Positions 50,584 to 60,871 of a DNA stretch of 64,000 nt are shown in pieces (position 1 is the stretch's first letter; each line of letters starts with the position of its first letter). The position numbers were made by a program, and so were the translations under genes. Origin of the DNA: an uncultured Chlorobiaceae bacterium (GTDB lineage Bacteria; Bacteroidota; Chlorobiia; Chlorobiales; Chlorobiaceae); the NCBI GenBank assembly GCA_903939765.1, contig CAJAIK010000094.1, positions 1 to 64,000 on the forward strand, written 5' to 3'. The notes under the pieces are model-generated. The model was not told where the DNA came from. It saw nothing but the letters and a program-made list of their open reading frames with translations, and made no database searches.

Positions 50584-51531
50584 ATGCAAGTCATCCTGCA
50601 AATCCTGATCATCGTGCTCACAGGTGCCGCTGTCTCCTCGGTTGTGCTCGTGTTGTACAATTGGCTGGTCGACAACGCCCTCAAAAAACGCCTTACCCAA
50701 ATCGTTCGCCAAGGCTGGGCCCCAGCCAGCCACTCCTTGTCCAAGAGGGCCAATACCCACAAAGTTGCCGCAGTCATCAACATCCTCTCTAAACTTTCGC
50801 TCCCGGAAGAAGGGTGGCAAAGCTCCAGCATTCAGCTCAAGTTTTTGCAAGCCGGCATTCGTAACAAAAACGCACATCAATACTACTTCGCCGTTAAAAC
50901 CCTGCTCACACTGGTGCTACCGGTGGTGCTGGCTTTATTTATACATTTGACCCGGCCCCACATTCACTTCGCTCCATCCATGCTCCTTGTGCTGCTCACA
51001 GCCGCAGCAGGCTACTATCTGCCCGAAATATTTCTTCGCTTCATCATTCAAAAACGTATCGAACGCATGCGCAAAAGCCTACCCGACATGATCGACCTCA
51101 TGGTCATCTGCACAGAGTCGGGCATGAGCATCGATGCCGCCATTGCCCGCATATCGCACGAAATGGCCCGTACCAACCCCGACTTGGCCCAGGAGTTTTA
51201 CCTCTCAGCCCTCGAAATGCGCGCCGGCGCTACACGCATCGAAGCCTTGCGCAACCTGGCACTGCGCTCACGCCTCGAAGACCTGAAAGACCTCATCTCC
51301 GTACTCGTACAGTCCGACAAATTTGGCACCAGCCTGGCCGAATCGTTGCGCGTGCAGTCAGACATGATGCGCTCACGTCGCACCCAACGCGCCGAAGAGC
51401 TTGCCGCTAAAATCCCCGTCAAAATGTTGCTGCCGCTCATCTTGTTTATTTTTCCGACTCTCATTATGGTGCTGCTGGGGCCGGCAATCATTCAGGTAAT
51501 TCAAGTCTTCTCGAAACATCCCTTGCCATGA
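50584..51531 (+). CDS. tadC: Tad membrane platform protein TadC
   Basis: T2SF domain: SLPDMIDLMVICTESGMSIDAAIARISHEMARTNPDLAQEFYLSALEMRAGATR. Confidence 0.92.
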   Translation: MQVILQILIIVLTGAAVSSVVLVLYNWLVDNALKKRLTQIVRQGWAPASHSLSKRANTHKVAAVINILSKLSLPEEGWQSSSIQLKFLQAGIRNKNAHQYYFAVKTLLTLVLPVVLALFIHLTRPHIHFAPSMLLVLLTAAAGYYLPEIFLRFIIQKRIERMRKSLPDMIDLMVICTESGMSIDAAIARISHEMARTNPDLAQEFYLSALEMRAGATRIEALRNLALRSRLEDLKDLISVLVQSDKFGTSLAESLRVQSDMMRSRRTQRAEELAAKIPVKMLLPLILFIFPTLIMVLLGPAIIQVIQVFSKHPLP

Positions 51532-52430
51532 GCCTCAGCTACATGTTGCATGACTGGCCATGGTGGTTGGCCGGCGCGTGGATTGGCCTGTGGCTGGTGT
51601 CTTTGGCCCGCATCATTCCGCGCAAGGTGTTGCAGTGCGTAGATGCCCCTCTGCACGCATGGCTGGGCCCCGGTGGCGGCCTTGAGCAGCCCATTCCGCT
51701 GGCCCGACGTATTTGGGTGCCGGTGCTGAACGCCAGCTTGTGGGCCTATGCGGCCGACACCGCCGGTCACCCGGCATTCTGGGCCGCGCTATCAGGGGCC
51801 GGTTTGGCCAGTACTCTGGTATTGCTCGCCCTCATTGACTGGGACACCACCCTGTTGCCAGACTGGGTTGTCTTGCCGCTGTGGGTGGCGGGCTTGGCCA
51901 GCAGCTATGCAGGGTTTACCCCGCACAACCTGCTCGTTAGTGCAGCATCTGCCGCAGTGGTGCTGGGCCTGATGGGTGGGCTTGCCTGGGTGTTCCAGCG
52001 CCTCAAAGGCGAAAGTGGTGTCGGTAGTGGTGACCTCAAACTCCTTGCCGCCCTGGCCACTTGGTGGGGCCTTGTCGGCGTGCTTTACATCGTGTTGTGG
52101 GGCAGTGTGCTTACCGTCGTCTGGTATTTGGTGTGGCGCCGTTTCAAAGGCTTTAGCCCCCAAGCCGAATGGCCATTTGGTCCCGCCCTTGTGGTGGCCG
52201 CACTGGTATGGGGCTTGCTGGCGGCTTATTCTCCCGCCCGGCTCGACGCGGATGCTTCCTTTGACCGACGACGCCCCTCGATGCACGGCGTTCTGGGACA
52301 GGTGAGCAATGGTTATCTCATGGAAAAGAACATTACCGCAGTACGCAGATCGTCTTCAAACGCTGTCACGCTTTCATCTGTCAGGCTCAGAGCCGGAGCA
52401 AGCCTCGCAACGTTGCCAGTTTACAAGTGA
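51528..52430 (+). CDS. Prepilin peptidase (A24/CpaA-TadV-like), C-terminal tail probably chimeric
   Basis: Catalytic Asp motifs DWDTTLLPDWVVLPLW and GVGSGDLKLLAALATWWG; overlaps tadC by 4 bp. Confidence 0.85.
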   Translation: MSLSYMLHDWPWWLAGAWIGLWLVSLARIIPRKVLQCVDAPLHAWLGPGGGLEQPIPLARRIWVPVLNASLWAYAADTAGHPAFWAALSGAGLASTLVLLALIDWDTTLLPDWVVLPLWVAGLASSYAGFTPHNLLVSAASAAVVLGLMGGLAWVFQRLKGESGVGSGDLKLLAALATWWGLVGVLYIVLWGSVLTVVWYLVWRRFKGFSPQAEWPFGPALVVAALVWGLLAAYSPARLDADASFDRRRPSMHGVLGQVSNGYLMEKNITAVRRSSSNAVTLSSVRLRAGASLATLPVYK

Positions 52431-52478
52431 CCGCGTTCTTGTTCTCCATATTCGTTACATTGCCACAGCCAGGACTAT

Positions 52479-52534
52479 CTCAATTTCTGACTCAAAATTT
52501 CGGCTTTGGTGGCCCTCACGAATTATGCAGGTTA
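52479..52534 (+). repeat. Right copy of 56-bp imperfect direct repeat bracketing the Tad locus
   Basis: ctcaatttctgactcaaaatttcggctttggtggccctcacgaattatgcaggtta; same orientation as 42627..42682. Confidence 0.9.
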
Positions 52535-53265
52535 TGAAGAACATTCGGATGACTGTTGAATATGATGGAACCTCTTTTGCCGGATGGCAACGGCAGTCAG
52601 GTTCTTTTGTAACCGTTCAGGGGGTGATTGAGGCGGCTCTTTGCAAAATTTTGCAGGAACAGGTCTCTCTTGCGGCTGCCGGAAGAACCGACAAGGGGGT
52701 TCATGCCAGAGCCCAGATGGCCAATTTTAATACAGATTCACTCATGGAGCCTGCCAGAATAGCCCATTCACTGAATTCGCTTCTGCCAAAAACCATCAGG
52801 ATAAGCGACCCGGCGGAGGTTGATTTTGATTTTCATGCCCGACATAGTGCACGGGAGAGGCAGTATCGCTATTTTCTTCTTGAGCAGCCGTCGGCGATTT
52901 ATGGCAGGTTTGCGGGCTGCTCGTTCGGCAAGCTTGATCTTGCACTGATGCAGCAACTGGCCTCTCATCTTGTCGGAACGCACGATTTTTCTGCATTTTC
53001 CAGGGAGAACAGGGATAATCCCGGACGAATCTGTACGGTAACTGCCTGTAAATGGTATCAGCATAAGCATTATCTTGTGTTGCGCATTTCAGCCGACCGT
53101 TTTTTGCGAAGTATGGTGCGCTACCTCGTTGATGCCATGATACGTGCTGGAAAGGGGATGCTTTCCACTGAAGAGTTCAGCAGGATGCTTGAAAGCGGCG
53201 TTATGACGAGTCAGCTCAATCCTGCATTCCCGGGGGGGCTTTTTCTGTGGAAGGTGAGCTACTGA
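52534..53265 (+). CDS. truA: tRNA pseudouridine(38-40) synthase
   Basis: MTVEYDGTSFAGWQRQ, AAGRTDKGVHARAQMANF, DFSAFSR. Start at 52534 (MKNIRMTVEYDG) preferred over ORF start 52309, which runs through the repeat. Confidence 0.94.
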   Translation: MKNIRMTVEYDGTSFAGWQRQSGSFVTVQGVIEAALCKILQEQVSLAAAGRTDKGVHARAQMANFNTDSLMEPARIAHSLNSLLPKTIRISDPAEVDFDFHARHSARERQYRYFLLEQPSAIYGRFAGCSFGKLDLALMQQLASHLVGTHDFSAFSRENRDNPGRICTVTACKWYQHKHYLVLRISADRFLRSMVRYLVDAMIRAGKGMLSTEEFSRMLESGVMTSQLNPAFPGGLFLWKVSY

Positions 53266-53417
53266 GGGCCGATTTACCTCTTTGTTTTGAAAGAAAAGCA
53301 GACGATTATTGTAATAGTCTGGAACTGTTTTTATGTTATTTTCATGGTTCAATGGGGATTTTTGCTGTTGCAGCACGGATCGTTTAACAACCACTCCTCT
53401 AATTCAAACTGCCGCTT

Positions 53418-55115
53418 GTGAAAATCAGTTTCTCTTCCATGATTCCCAAGGTGTTGCTATCGGCACTTTTTTGCCAGTTTCTGGCTATGCCTCTTTGTTC
53501 CGCGGATTCCATTATAAAAAACAGGGATTTATTTGCAAATTCATCTGTTGCCGAGATTCTTGACAGCTTGGTGAATGCAACCTATTTCAAGGACGAACAC
53601 TTTTCAGCTCCCTTGAAAGAGGGTGAAAAGTTTGGATTTCCTTCTACCTTTGTACCTCAGTTCAGTGATTCGGTCTATGCTGCAAGAATTGCGGTGCTCA
53701 AACGTAAAACGGCGATTCCTCTTGTCTATAATCAGCATGTTCGGGGATTTATCAGACTGTACGCTGTAGACAAGAGGGGGTCTACTGCAAAAATTCTTGG
53801 GCTGACCAAACTCTATTTTCCTCTGTTTGAGGAAAAACTTGATGCGTATAACGTTCCCCTTGAAATAAAATATCTTGCTATTGTCGAATCTGCCCTGAAC
53901 CCGACGGCAGTCTCTTCTGCCGGAGCCAGAGGATTGTGGCAGTTTATGTACGGAACCGGTAAAATGTACGGCTTGCAATCGTCCTCTTTTATTGAGGATC
54001 GCTATGACCCTTACAAGGCGTCAGTTGCTGCAAGCAGATATTTGCGGAATCTCTATAATATCTATGGTGATTGGTTTCTCGCTCTTGCAGCGTATAACTC
54101 AGGTCCGGGAAATGTCAACAAGGCAATCAGAAGAGCTGGTGGAATAAAGGATTACTGGGCAATATGGGATTACCTGCCAGCCGAAACCAGAGGCTATGTC
54201 CCTGCGTTTATTGCCGTCAACTATATTATGAACTACTATAAAGAGCATAATATCCGTCCGATTGAACCTGGATTTTTGTATCAGGATATTGATACACTTC
54301 AAACGTCCCGTTTGTTGTCGTTTGAGCAGATCAATGAAACTATTGGTGTGCCAATGAGTGATCTCCATTTTCTCAATCCGCAGTACAAGCTTGGCATTAT
54401 TCCTTCAACAAGCTCTTCATCGCCAAATGTATTACGGCTGCCGAAAAAATATATTGCCCAGTTCCAGAAGCGTGAAGAGGAGATTTATGCCTATAAATCT
54501 GCGGCAACCATTGAACGCGAGGGGCTTTACGCACGGCTTGAAAGTATCAATGCCGGATCCCGTATTCAGTCTCCGGAGCCGGGCATGCCGGAAAGGGTAG
54601 AGAAGTTTCATATTGTGCAGCAGGGGGAGAATCTTGGTTCGATTGCAAGAATGTACCGGGCCTATATCAGCCAGCTCATAGCATGGAATAACCTTACAGA
54701 TGCAAATGTCACTCCCGGTCAGAAGCTTATTGTTTTTGGAGCAACGGACAGCGCCCCGTCATCTTCGGTGCAACCGCACTCGAAAAAGGCGGATACTATC
54801 GTCGTGAAGCCGATAGCCCGTCACATGGTGAAAAGAGGTGAAACGCTTACACTTATTGCGAGGAAGTACAATACCACTCTTCAGCGCTTGGCACTGCTGA
54901 ACAATCTTGGCCGCCGCATGAAGATTGTTCCTGGTCAGCGTATCAAGGTTGACGGGGAGGTTTCCATCAGTAAAAGCAGTTCCGCCTCAAAAACCGTTTC
55001 TGTGGTAAAACATTCAAGGCAAATTGTTAAAAAAAGCCGTTCATCAAGAAAGGTATCTGCTGTAAAACATCATAACAAGAGCGCCTCTGCCCATACCCGC
55101 AAGCGCAGAAGGTGA
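53418..55115 (+). CDS. Lytic transglycosylase with LysM repeats (MltD-like)
   Basis: [51 protein letters not shown]; LysM segments [19 protein letters not shown] and [28 protein letters not shown]. Confidence 0.92.
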   Translation: MKISFSSMIPKVLLSALFCQFLAMPLCSADSIIKNRDLFANSSVAEILDSLVNATYFKDEHFSAPLKEGEKFGFPSTFVPQFSDSVYAARIAVLKRKTAIPLVYNQHVRGFIRLYAVDKRGSTAKILGLTKLYFPLFEEKLDAYNVPLEIKYLAIVESALNPTAVSSAGARGLWQFMYGTGKMYGLQSSSFIEDRYDPYKASVAASRYLRNLYNIYGDWFLALAAYNSGPGNVNKAIRRAGGIKDYWAIWDYLPAETRGYVPAFIAVNYIMNYYKEHNIRPIEPGFLYQDIDTLQTSRLLSFEQINETIGVPMSDLHFLNPQYKLGIIPSTSSSSPNVLRLPKKYIAQFQKREEEIYAYKSAATIEREGLYARLESINAGSRIQSPEPGMPERVEKFHIVQQGENLGSIARMYRAYISQLIAWNNLTDANVTPGQKLIVFGATDSAPSSSVQPHSKKADTIVVKPIARHMVKRGETLTLIARKYNTTLQRLALLNNLGRRMKIVPGQRIKVDGEVSISKSSSASKTVSVVKHSRQIVKKSRSSRKVSAVKHHNKSASAHTRKRRR

Positions 55116-55285
55116 GAGTGACGAGGAACCGGATTTTTTTTACAATGCTAATTGTTTTTCGTCGTGTTCTATAAAGGATAATTTTATTATCTTTAACCTT
55201 TTCAGGTTGGTCAACTGACGGAGAATAATTGTTGGTTAGAAGCCGCTTTATTCAATAATTCTTTAAATGAGAATCATTAAAACGT

Positions 55286-56479
55286 ATGCGTAATATCATT
55301 TTTACCGGAAAAGGTGGAGTTGGTAAAACTTCTGTAGCCGCTGCAACAGCGCTCAGAGCAGCAGATATGGGGTACAAGACCCTCATTATGTCTACCGATC
55401 CGGCCCACAGTCTGGGTGACTCACTCGATGTTCAGTTAGGACCTTCCCCGGTTAAAGTTGCTGAAAACCTCTGGGGTCAGGAAGTCAGCGTTTTTGGTGA
55501 TCTCAATCTGAACTGGGATGTTGTCAGGGAACATTTTGCCCATTTGATGGAATCCCGGGGTATTGAAGGTGTTTATGCCGAGGAAATGGGTGTGCTTCCT
55601 GGTATGGAAGAGCTCTTCTCGCTCTCTTATATCAAGCGTTACAATGAGCAGCAGGAGTATGACCTCCTTGTTGTTGACTGTGCGCCTACCGGCGAAACCC
55701 TTCGTCTGCTCTCCCTGCCTGAAACATTCGGATGGTTTATCAAGCTTATCCGTAATGTTGAGAAGTTCATGGTGAAGCCTGTTATCAGGCCTCTTTCAAA
55801 GAAAATCAAGAAAATAGACGATTTTGTCGCTCCTGTAGAGGTTTATGACAAGGTCGACAATCTCTTCTCTTCTACAGAAGGGATTATTGATTTGCTGGCC
55901 GACAGCTCCAAAACAACCATGCGTCTTGTCATGAATCCTGAAAAGATGGTTATCAAGGAGTCGATGCGCGCCCTGACCTATCTTAATCTCTATGGCATTA
56001 CCGTCGATCGTATTACCATCAACCGCGTCATGCCTGATCAGAGCCCTGATCCTTACTTCCAGAAGTGGCGTGCAATTCAGCAGAAGTATATTGAGCAGAT
56101 TCAGGAAGCTTTTGCTCCAATTCCGATTACTGAAGTGCCGTTGTTTGATGACGAGGTCGTTGGTATAGCAATGCTTCGCAGGGTCGGCGAGAAAGTTTAT
56201 GGTGACCTGAATCCACTCGATATCTTCTTTAACGAGAATCCCATTGATATCAAAAAGGTCTCTGATGGCCATTACAAGGTGCGTGTCAGATTGCCGTTTA
56301 TGGAGAATATGGGACTGGAACCCAAAATTCTCAAGCTTGGTGATGATCTTACCATCCGTATTGGTGATTATCAGAAAATTGTGGCTTTGCCGATTTTCCT
56401 TGCCGGAATGGATTCTACGGGTGCATCTTATGAAGACAAGTGGCTGAGTATTGATTTCGAGAAGGCAAAACAAAACTGA
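55286..56479 (+). CDS. ArsA/GET3-family ATPase with C-terminal HSP20-like segment
   Basis: [60 protein letters not shown]. Confidence 0.92.
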   Translation: MRNIIFTGKGGVGKTSVAAATALRAADMGYKTLIMSTDPAHSLGDSLDVQLGPSPVKVAENLWGQEVSVFGDLNLNWDVVREHFAHLMESRGIEGVYAEEMGVLPGMEELFSLSYIKRYNEQQEYDLLVVDCAPTGETLRLLSLPETFGWFIKLIRNVEKFMVKPVIRPLSKKIKKIDDFVAPVEVYDKVDNLFSSTEGIIDLLADSSKTTMRLVMNPEKMVIKESMRALTYLNLYGITVDRITINRVMPDQSPDPYFQKWRAIQQKYIEQIQEAFAPIPITEVPLFDDEVVGIAMLRRVGEKVYGDLNPLDIFFNENPIDIKKVSDGHYKVRVRLPFMENMGLEPKILKLGDDLTIRIGDYQKIVALPIFLAGMDSTGASYEDKWLSIDFEKAKQN

Positions 56480-56518
56480 TTGTTGTTTCTGTTATTTCGG
56501 CAACTTCGCGATTACCAT

Positions 56519-56551
56519 AAAAAACCTGCCTTACCGGCAGGTTTTTTATGG
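56519..56551. terminator. Bidirectional hairpin terminator between arsA-like gene and serA (convergent)
   Basis: aaaaaacctgccttaccggcaggttttttat. Confidence 0.85.
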
Positions 56552-56568
56552 TACTGTTTTTCCCTATT

Positions 56569-58149
56569 TCAGAGCAAGACAAGATTTGCCACGTCAACAC
56601 CGTTCACGTTTCTTATTTCATCAAGCAGCCCAGGTGTAACAGCGCCATCAACAACAATTGCGGTCATCGCGACCTTTTTTTCCTCATCTCTTGAGAGTGC
56701 CACATAAGCCACATTCAGGTTGTGCTGTAAAAGTAATTGAGTGACATGGGCAATAACACCCGGTTTGTCGGTATTGTTGTAGATGATGATGTTTCCTTCA
56801 GGCTTGAATTCCACAAGAAACTGGTCGATCATCACAATTCTTATCTCCTTGTCGCCAAAGACGGTTCCGCCGATCATCCGCTTTGTTACTCCATTTTCAA
56901 GTTCTATGCGGATCAGGTTGGTATAGTCCGGATTTTCTTTTTCAAATTTCTGTTCCAGACTTATGCCGCACTCCTTTGCCATGGTAAAGGCATTGATGTA
57001 GTTGGTATCTTTTGACTGCCGGACATCAAGAAGCCCTTTGAGAGCTGCGGCGGTAATGACTTCATTGAAGGTATGCAGAAACTCTCCGGAGGTTCTTACG
57101 GTCATTTTGTTTGCATGGGTTGGTGCCATCTGAGCCAGTGTTGCTCCAAGTTTTTCGGCCAGGGCAAGATATGAGCTCACTCCGGGAGCCTGTGCCAGTT
57201 CGACAGCCGAAGCATTGACCGCGCCGACAAGTTTTCCTGTGCGTTTCCATTCTACAATCTGTTCTGCGATTTGAATGGCAACTTTTTCCTGTGCTTCGCT
57301 GGTGGAGGCGGCAATATGCGGTGTGGCAATCACCTGTTCGAGTTTAAGAAGGGGATTGTCAGGCTTGACCGGTTCGGTTTCAAAAACATCAACTGCTGCC
57401 GCGGCAACTTTGCCAGACTGAATGGCTTCTGCAAGATCAGCCTCATTAATGATTCCTCCCCTGGCGCAATTGACGATGATAACGCCATGCTTCATCAGCT
57501 CAATCGTCTGTTGTGAAATCAGGTTACGGGTTGATTCGTTGAGGGATGAGTGGATGGTGATAAAATCGGCACGTATGAAGTTTTCATGCAAGGGAAGAAG
57601 CTCAATGTTGAGTTTTGCTGCGTATTCGTCGGGAATCATGGGGTCATAAGCGACTATTTTCATTCCGAAGGCCTGCATGCGGGATGCCACCTCACGCCCG
57701 ATTTTTCCAAGACCGATAATGGAGAGGGTTTTGCCCTCAAGTTCCACGCCGGAAAATTTTGTCTTGTTCCAGTTTCCCTGCTTCATGTCGGCCGTTGCCT
57801 GTGGAATACGGCGGGCGGCGGAAAGCATCATTGCACAGGTGTGCTCTGCGGCAGAAACGGTGTTTCCCCCGGGAGTATTCATCACGATAATGCCGTTTCT
57901 GGTTGCAGCTTCAATGTCGATGTTGTCAACTCCGGCACCAGCCCTTCCGATAAGTTGCAGCTTTGTGCCGCACTCGATAATTTCTGCAGTAACTTTTGTT
58001 GCGCTTCTGACGATCAGTTTGTCGAAGCCGCCAATGATCTCTTTGAGTTCTTCCTTGCTGATTTTCGGCTTTTCGGTCACACTGAAGCCGTTTTGACGGA
58101 GGATCTGACCGCATTGAGGATCAATACCGTCAGTGATCAGTACGTTCAT
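56569..58149 (-). CDS. serA: D-3-phosphoglycerate dehydrogenase (long form with ACT domain)
   Basis: GRAGAGVDNIDIEAATRNGIIVMNTPGGNTVSAAEHT, LSIIGLGKIGREVASRMQAFGM, C-terminal ACT region. Confidence 0.96.
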   Translation of the reverse strand: MNVLITDGIDPQCGQILRQNGFSVTEKPKISKEELKEIIGGFDKLIVRSATKVTAEIIECGTKLQLIGRAGAGVDNIDIEAATRNGIIVMNTPGGNTVSAAEHTCAMMLSAARRIPQATADMKQGNWNKTKFSGVELEGKTLSIIGLGKIGREVASRMQAFGMKIVAYDPMIPDEYAAKLNIELLPLHENFIRADFITIHSSLNESTRNLISQQTIELMKHGVIIVNCARGGIINEADLAEAIQSGKVAAAAVDVFETEPVKPDNPLLKLEQVIATPHIAASTSEAQEKVAIQIAEQIVEWKRTGKLVGAVNASAVELAQAPGVSSYLALAEKLGATLAQMAPTHANKMTVRTSGEFLHTFNEVITAAALKGLLDVRQSKDTNYINAFTMAKECGISLEQKFEKENPDYTNLIRIELENGVTKRMIGGTVFGDKEIRIVMIDQFLVEFKPEGNIIIYNNTDKPGVIAHVTQLLLQHNLNVAYVALSRDEEKKVAMTAIVVDGAVTPGLLDEIRNVNGVDVANLVLL

Positions 58150-58444
58150 GTTTTTTTTATTATTGGTTTTTGCGGAATTTAACAGGCAAAGGCTTCCAAG
58201 GCGGTTCTTGCCTTTTTGCCTACACCTTCATTCTTTGCTGCTATAATATATTTTTTTTGATGTTACTATTATTAAGGAAAAATTGCAGCAAAGGTAATCA
58301 TTCATAATGGGATTATGAAGAGCCATCTTTTAACGGGATGCTCGTTTTCACTGAATTTATCAGTATGGTTGTTCATGTTATTCATGTGTTTTTTTTATCT
58401 TGCCTCTTGAAAATTCTAATAAAGTTATTATTGTTGTAAAACGA

Positions 58445-59506
58445 ATGGAACAGTTACATGATTTAAGAGTTTCACGAATTATCCGTCTTTCTTCCCCCAA
58501 GGCACTCAAGGAGATGCTGCCGGTGGATGAGCGTATTGCGGCTACCGTTGCCGCCGGACGTCGTGAAGTTGAGAATATATTGACCGGCAAGGATTCGAGG
58601 TTACTGGTGATTGTCGGGCCCTGTTCGATTCATGATATGGATGCGGCGCGTGAGTATGCCACCCGGCTTTCAGTGTTGCGCGCTGAACTTCAAAGTGATC
58701 TCTGCCTCATGATGCGGGTTTATTTTGAAAAGCCACGGACGACCATTGGTTGGAAAGGATTTATCAATGATCCTCATCTTGATGATACCTACGATATTGA
58801 GCATGGCATTTTTCATGCCCGCAAGCTTCTGCTTGAAATCAACGAAATGGGTCTGCCAGCCGCAACGGAGTTTCTTGACCCGATATCGCCCCAGTATGTT
58901 GCCGACCTGGTGAGCTGGGCGGCAATCGGAGCAAGAACCATCGAGTCACAGACTCACCGCCAGATGGCCAGCGGGCTCTCCATGCCGGTCGGCTTCAAGA
59001 ATTCGACCGATGGACGCCTTAATGTTGCCGTTGATGCTATCCGTTCAGCGATGCACCCTCACAGCTTTCTCGGTATTGACCAGGAAGGTCGCAGCAGCGT
59101 TATTACGACAAAGGGCAACCCGTTTGGTCATCTCGTGCTGCGTGGTGGTGAGAAGCCGAATTATGATGCAGCAAGCATTACGCAGGCTGAATCATGGATT
59201 GGCAAGGCGGGCCTGGAGCTGTCGCTTCTTGTTGACTGCAGTCATGCCAATTCAGGCAAAAAACATGAGCAGCAAGTGAATGTCTGGGAAGATATACTGA
59301 AGCAGAAAAGAGAGGGCAATAAAAGTATTGTCGGCGTCATGATCGAAAGTAATCTCTGTTGCGGTAATCAACCTTTCCCGGAGGATCCCGTCAAGCTAAG
59401 GTATGGAGTCTCCATTACCGACGAATGTCTTTCATGGGAGGAGAGCGAGCGCATGCTTCGTAAAGGGGCTGCTGTCATGCACAAGCTTATCCACGGAGAA
59501 GAGTAA
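58445..59506 (+). CDS. 3-deoxy-7-phosphoheptulonate synthase, class I (AroF/G/H type)
   Basis: [60 protein letters not shown] 58445 preferred over 58400. Confidence 0.94.
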   Translation: MEQLHDLRVSRIIRLSSPKALKEMLPVDERIAATVAAGRREVENILTGKDSRLLVIVGPCSIHDMDAAREYATRLSVLRAELQSDLCLMMRVYFEKPRTTIGWKGFINDPHLDDTYDIEHGIFHARKLLLEINEMGLPAATEFLDPISPQYVADLVSWAAIGARTIESQTHRQMASGLSMPVGFKNSTDGRLNVAVDAIRSAMHPHSFLGIDQEGRSSVITTKGNPFGHLVLRGGEKPNYDAASITQAESWIGKAGLELSLLVDCSHANSGKKHEQQVNVWEDILKQKREGNKSIVGVMIESNLCCGNQPFPEDPVKLRYGVSITDECLSWEESERMLRKGAAVMHKLIHGEE

Positions 59507-59635
59507 CACCATTCCTCGCGGTCATTACCGTTTGTGACGGCTTGCGGGGAATTTTGAGGAGCGCCAGGCACTGAGCCTCGCCTTTGCCTTTTATAGAAAG
59601 AGAGCGATTCCATCACATAACAGGGGGGGATAATA

Positions 59636-60769
59636 ATGGCAATAGAGATTCGTCAGGTTCAGAATAAAAAAGAGCGGAAGAAGTTTATCACCTTTGCATG
59701 GCAGATCTACCGCAACGATCCCGAGCTCGACAGGTACTGGGTGCCGCCGGTTATTGACGATTACATGAAAACGCTTGATACGGAAGTGTTCCCGTTGTAT
59801 GATCATGCCGATCTTGCCCTTTTTACGGCATGGAAGGATGGGGTTATGGCGGGCACTATTGCCGCCATTGAAAACCGGCGGCATAATCAGGTTCACGGTG
59901 ACAAGGTTGGTTTCTGGGGTTTTTTTGAGTCGATCAATGATCAACAGGTGGCCAACGCTCTTTTTGATGCGGCTGCCGGTTGGCTGAAAAAAAAGGGACT
60001 TGATGCCATGCGCGGCCCGGTCAGCCCCTCCATGAATGACCAGTGCGGTATGTTGACCAGGGGATTCGATAGCGCTCCGGTTTTTCTGATGCTCTACAAC
60101 CCGCCCTACTACAATGATCTTGTTCTGAAGTATGGTCACCGTGTTGGGCAGGAACTGCTTGCATGGTATATCGACCAGAAAATTATTGATATCGAACGCC
60201 TGCGCCGAATCGCCGGGCATGTGATGAAAAGGGAGGGATTGACGGTGCGGATCATGAATATGAAGGATTTTGACCGAGAAATTGACCGTATACGCGACAT
60301 CTACAACAAGGCGTGGGAGAAAAACTGGGGATTCGTGCCCATGACTGACAAGGAGTTCAATTTTCTCGCCAAAAGCCTTAAACCCCTTGCAAATCCTCAC
60401 TACATCTACTTTGTCGAGGATCGCAACAAGCGCACGGTCGGCTTCTCGCTCTCGCTTCCCGATGTGAATCAGGCGTTGAAACATGTTAATGGAAACCCTT
60501 TTTCGCCCATTGGACTTCTGAAATACCTCTGGTACAGTCGCAAAATTTCAATGGTACGTACCATAACCATGGGTGTTCTTCCTGAATACCGCAGCAAGGG
60601 AGTTGACAGTATTCTCAATACCCAGATTGCCGATTATGGGGGAAAACACGGGGTTTTTGCCAGTGAGATGAGCTGGGTGCTCAAATCGAACGAGGCGATG
60701 AGCAAGCTCGCAAAGGTAATCGGAGGAAAGCCCTACAAGGAGTACGTTATATACGAGGCTGATATTTGA
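59636..60769 (+). CDS. GNAT-like acetyltransferase family protein (377 aa)
   Basis: Two acyltransferase-like halves; MRGPVSPSMNDQCGMLTRGFDSAPVFLMLYNPPYY. Confidence 0.75.
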   Translation: MAIEIRQVQNKKERKKFITFAWQIYRNDPELDRYWVPPVIDDYMKTLDTEVFPLYDHADLALFTAWKDGVMAGTIAAIENRRHNQVHGDKVGFWGFFESINDQQVANALFDAAAGWLKKKGLDAMRGPVSPSMNDQCGMLTRGFDSAPVFLMLYNPPYYNDLVLKYGHRVGQELLAWYIDQKIIDIERLRRIAGHVMKREGLTVRIMNMKDFDREIDRIRDIYNKAWEKNWGFVPMTDKEFNFLAKSLKPLANPHYIYFVEDRNKRTVGFSLSLPDVNQALKHVNGNPFSPIGLLKYLWYSRKISMVRTITMGVLPEYRSKGVDSILNTQIADYGGKHGVFASEMSWVLKSNEAMSKLAKVIGGKPYKEYVIYEADI

Positions 60770-60791
60770 CAGCGAAAAATGCTGTGAACAT

Positions 60792-60834
60792 AAAAAAGGA
60801 GGCGCCCGGTTTAGGAAGGCCTCCTTTTTTTATC
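60792..60834. terminator. Probable bidirectional hairpin terminator
   Basis: aaaaaaggaggc ... aggcctccttttttt inverted repeat between convergent genes. Confidence 0.65.
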
Positions 60835-60871
60835 TACCGAATCTCGGCAAAGAACGTTATCGCATCCTGTT

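Noticed and set aside
55796-56473. 225-aa minus-strand ORF inside the ArsA-like gene
   Set aside because: Shadow ORF of a strongly supported ATPase gene.
59591-60484. 297-aa minus-strand ORF over the acetyltransferase gene
   Set aside because: Antisense shadow; the plus-strand protein has a coherent start, RBS and family resemblance.
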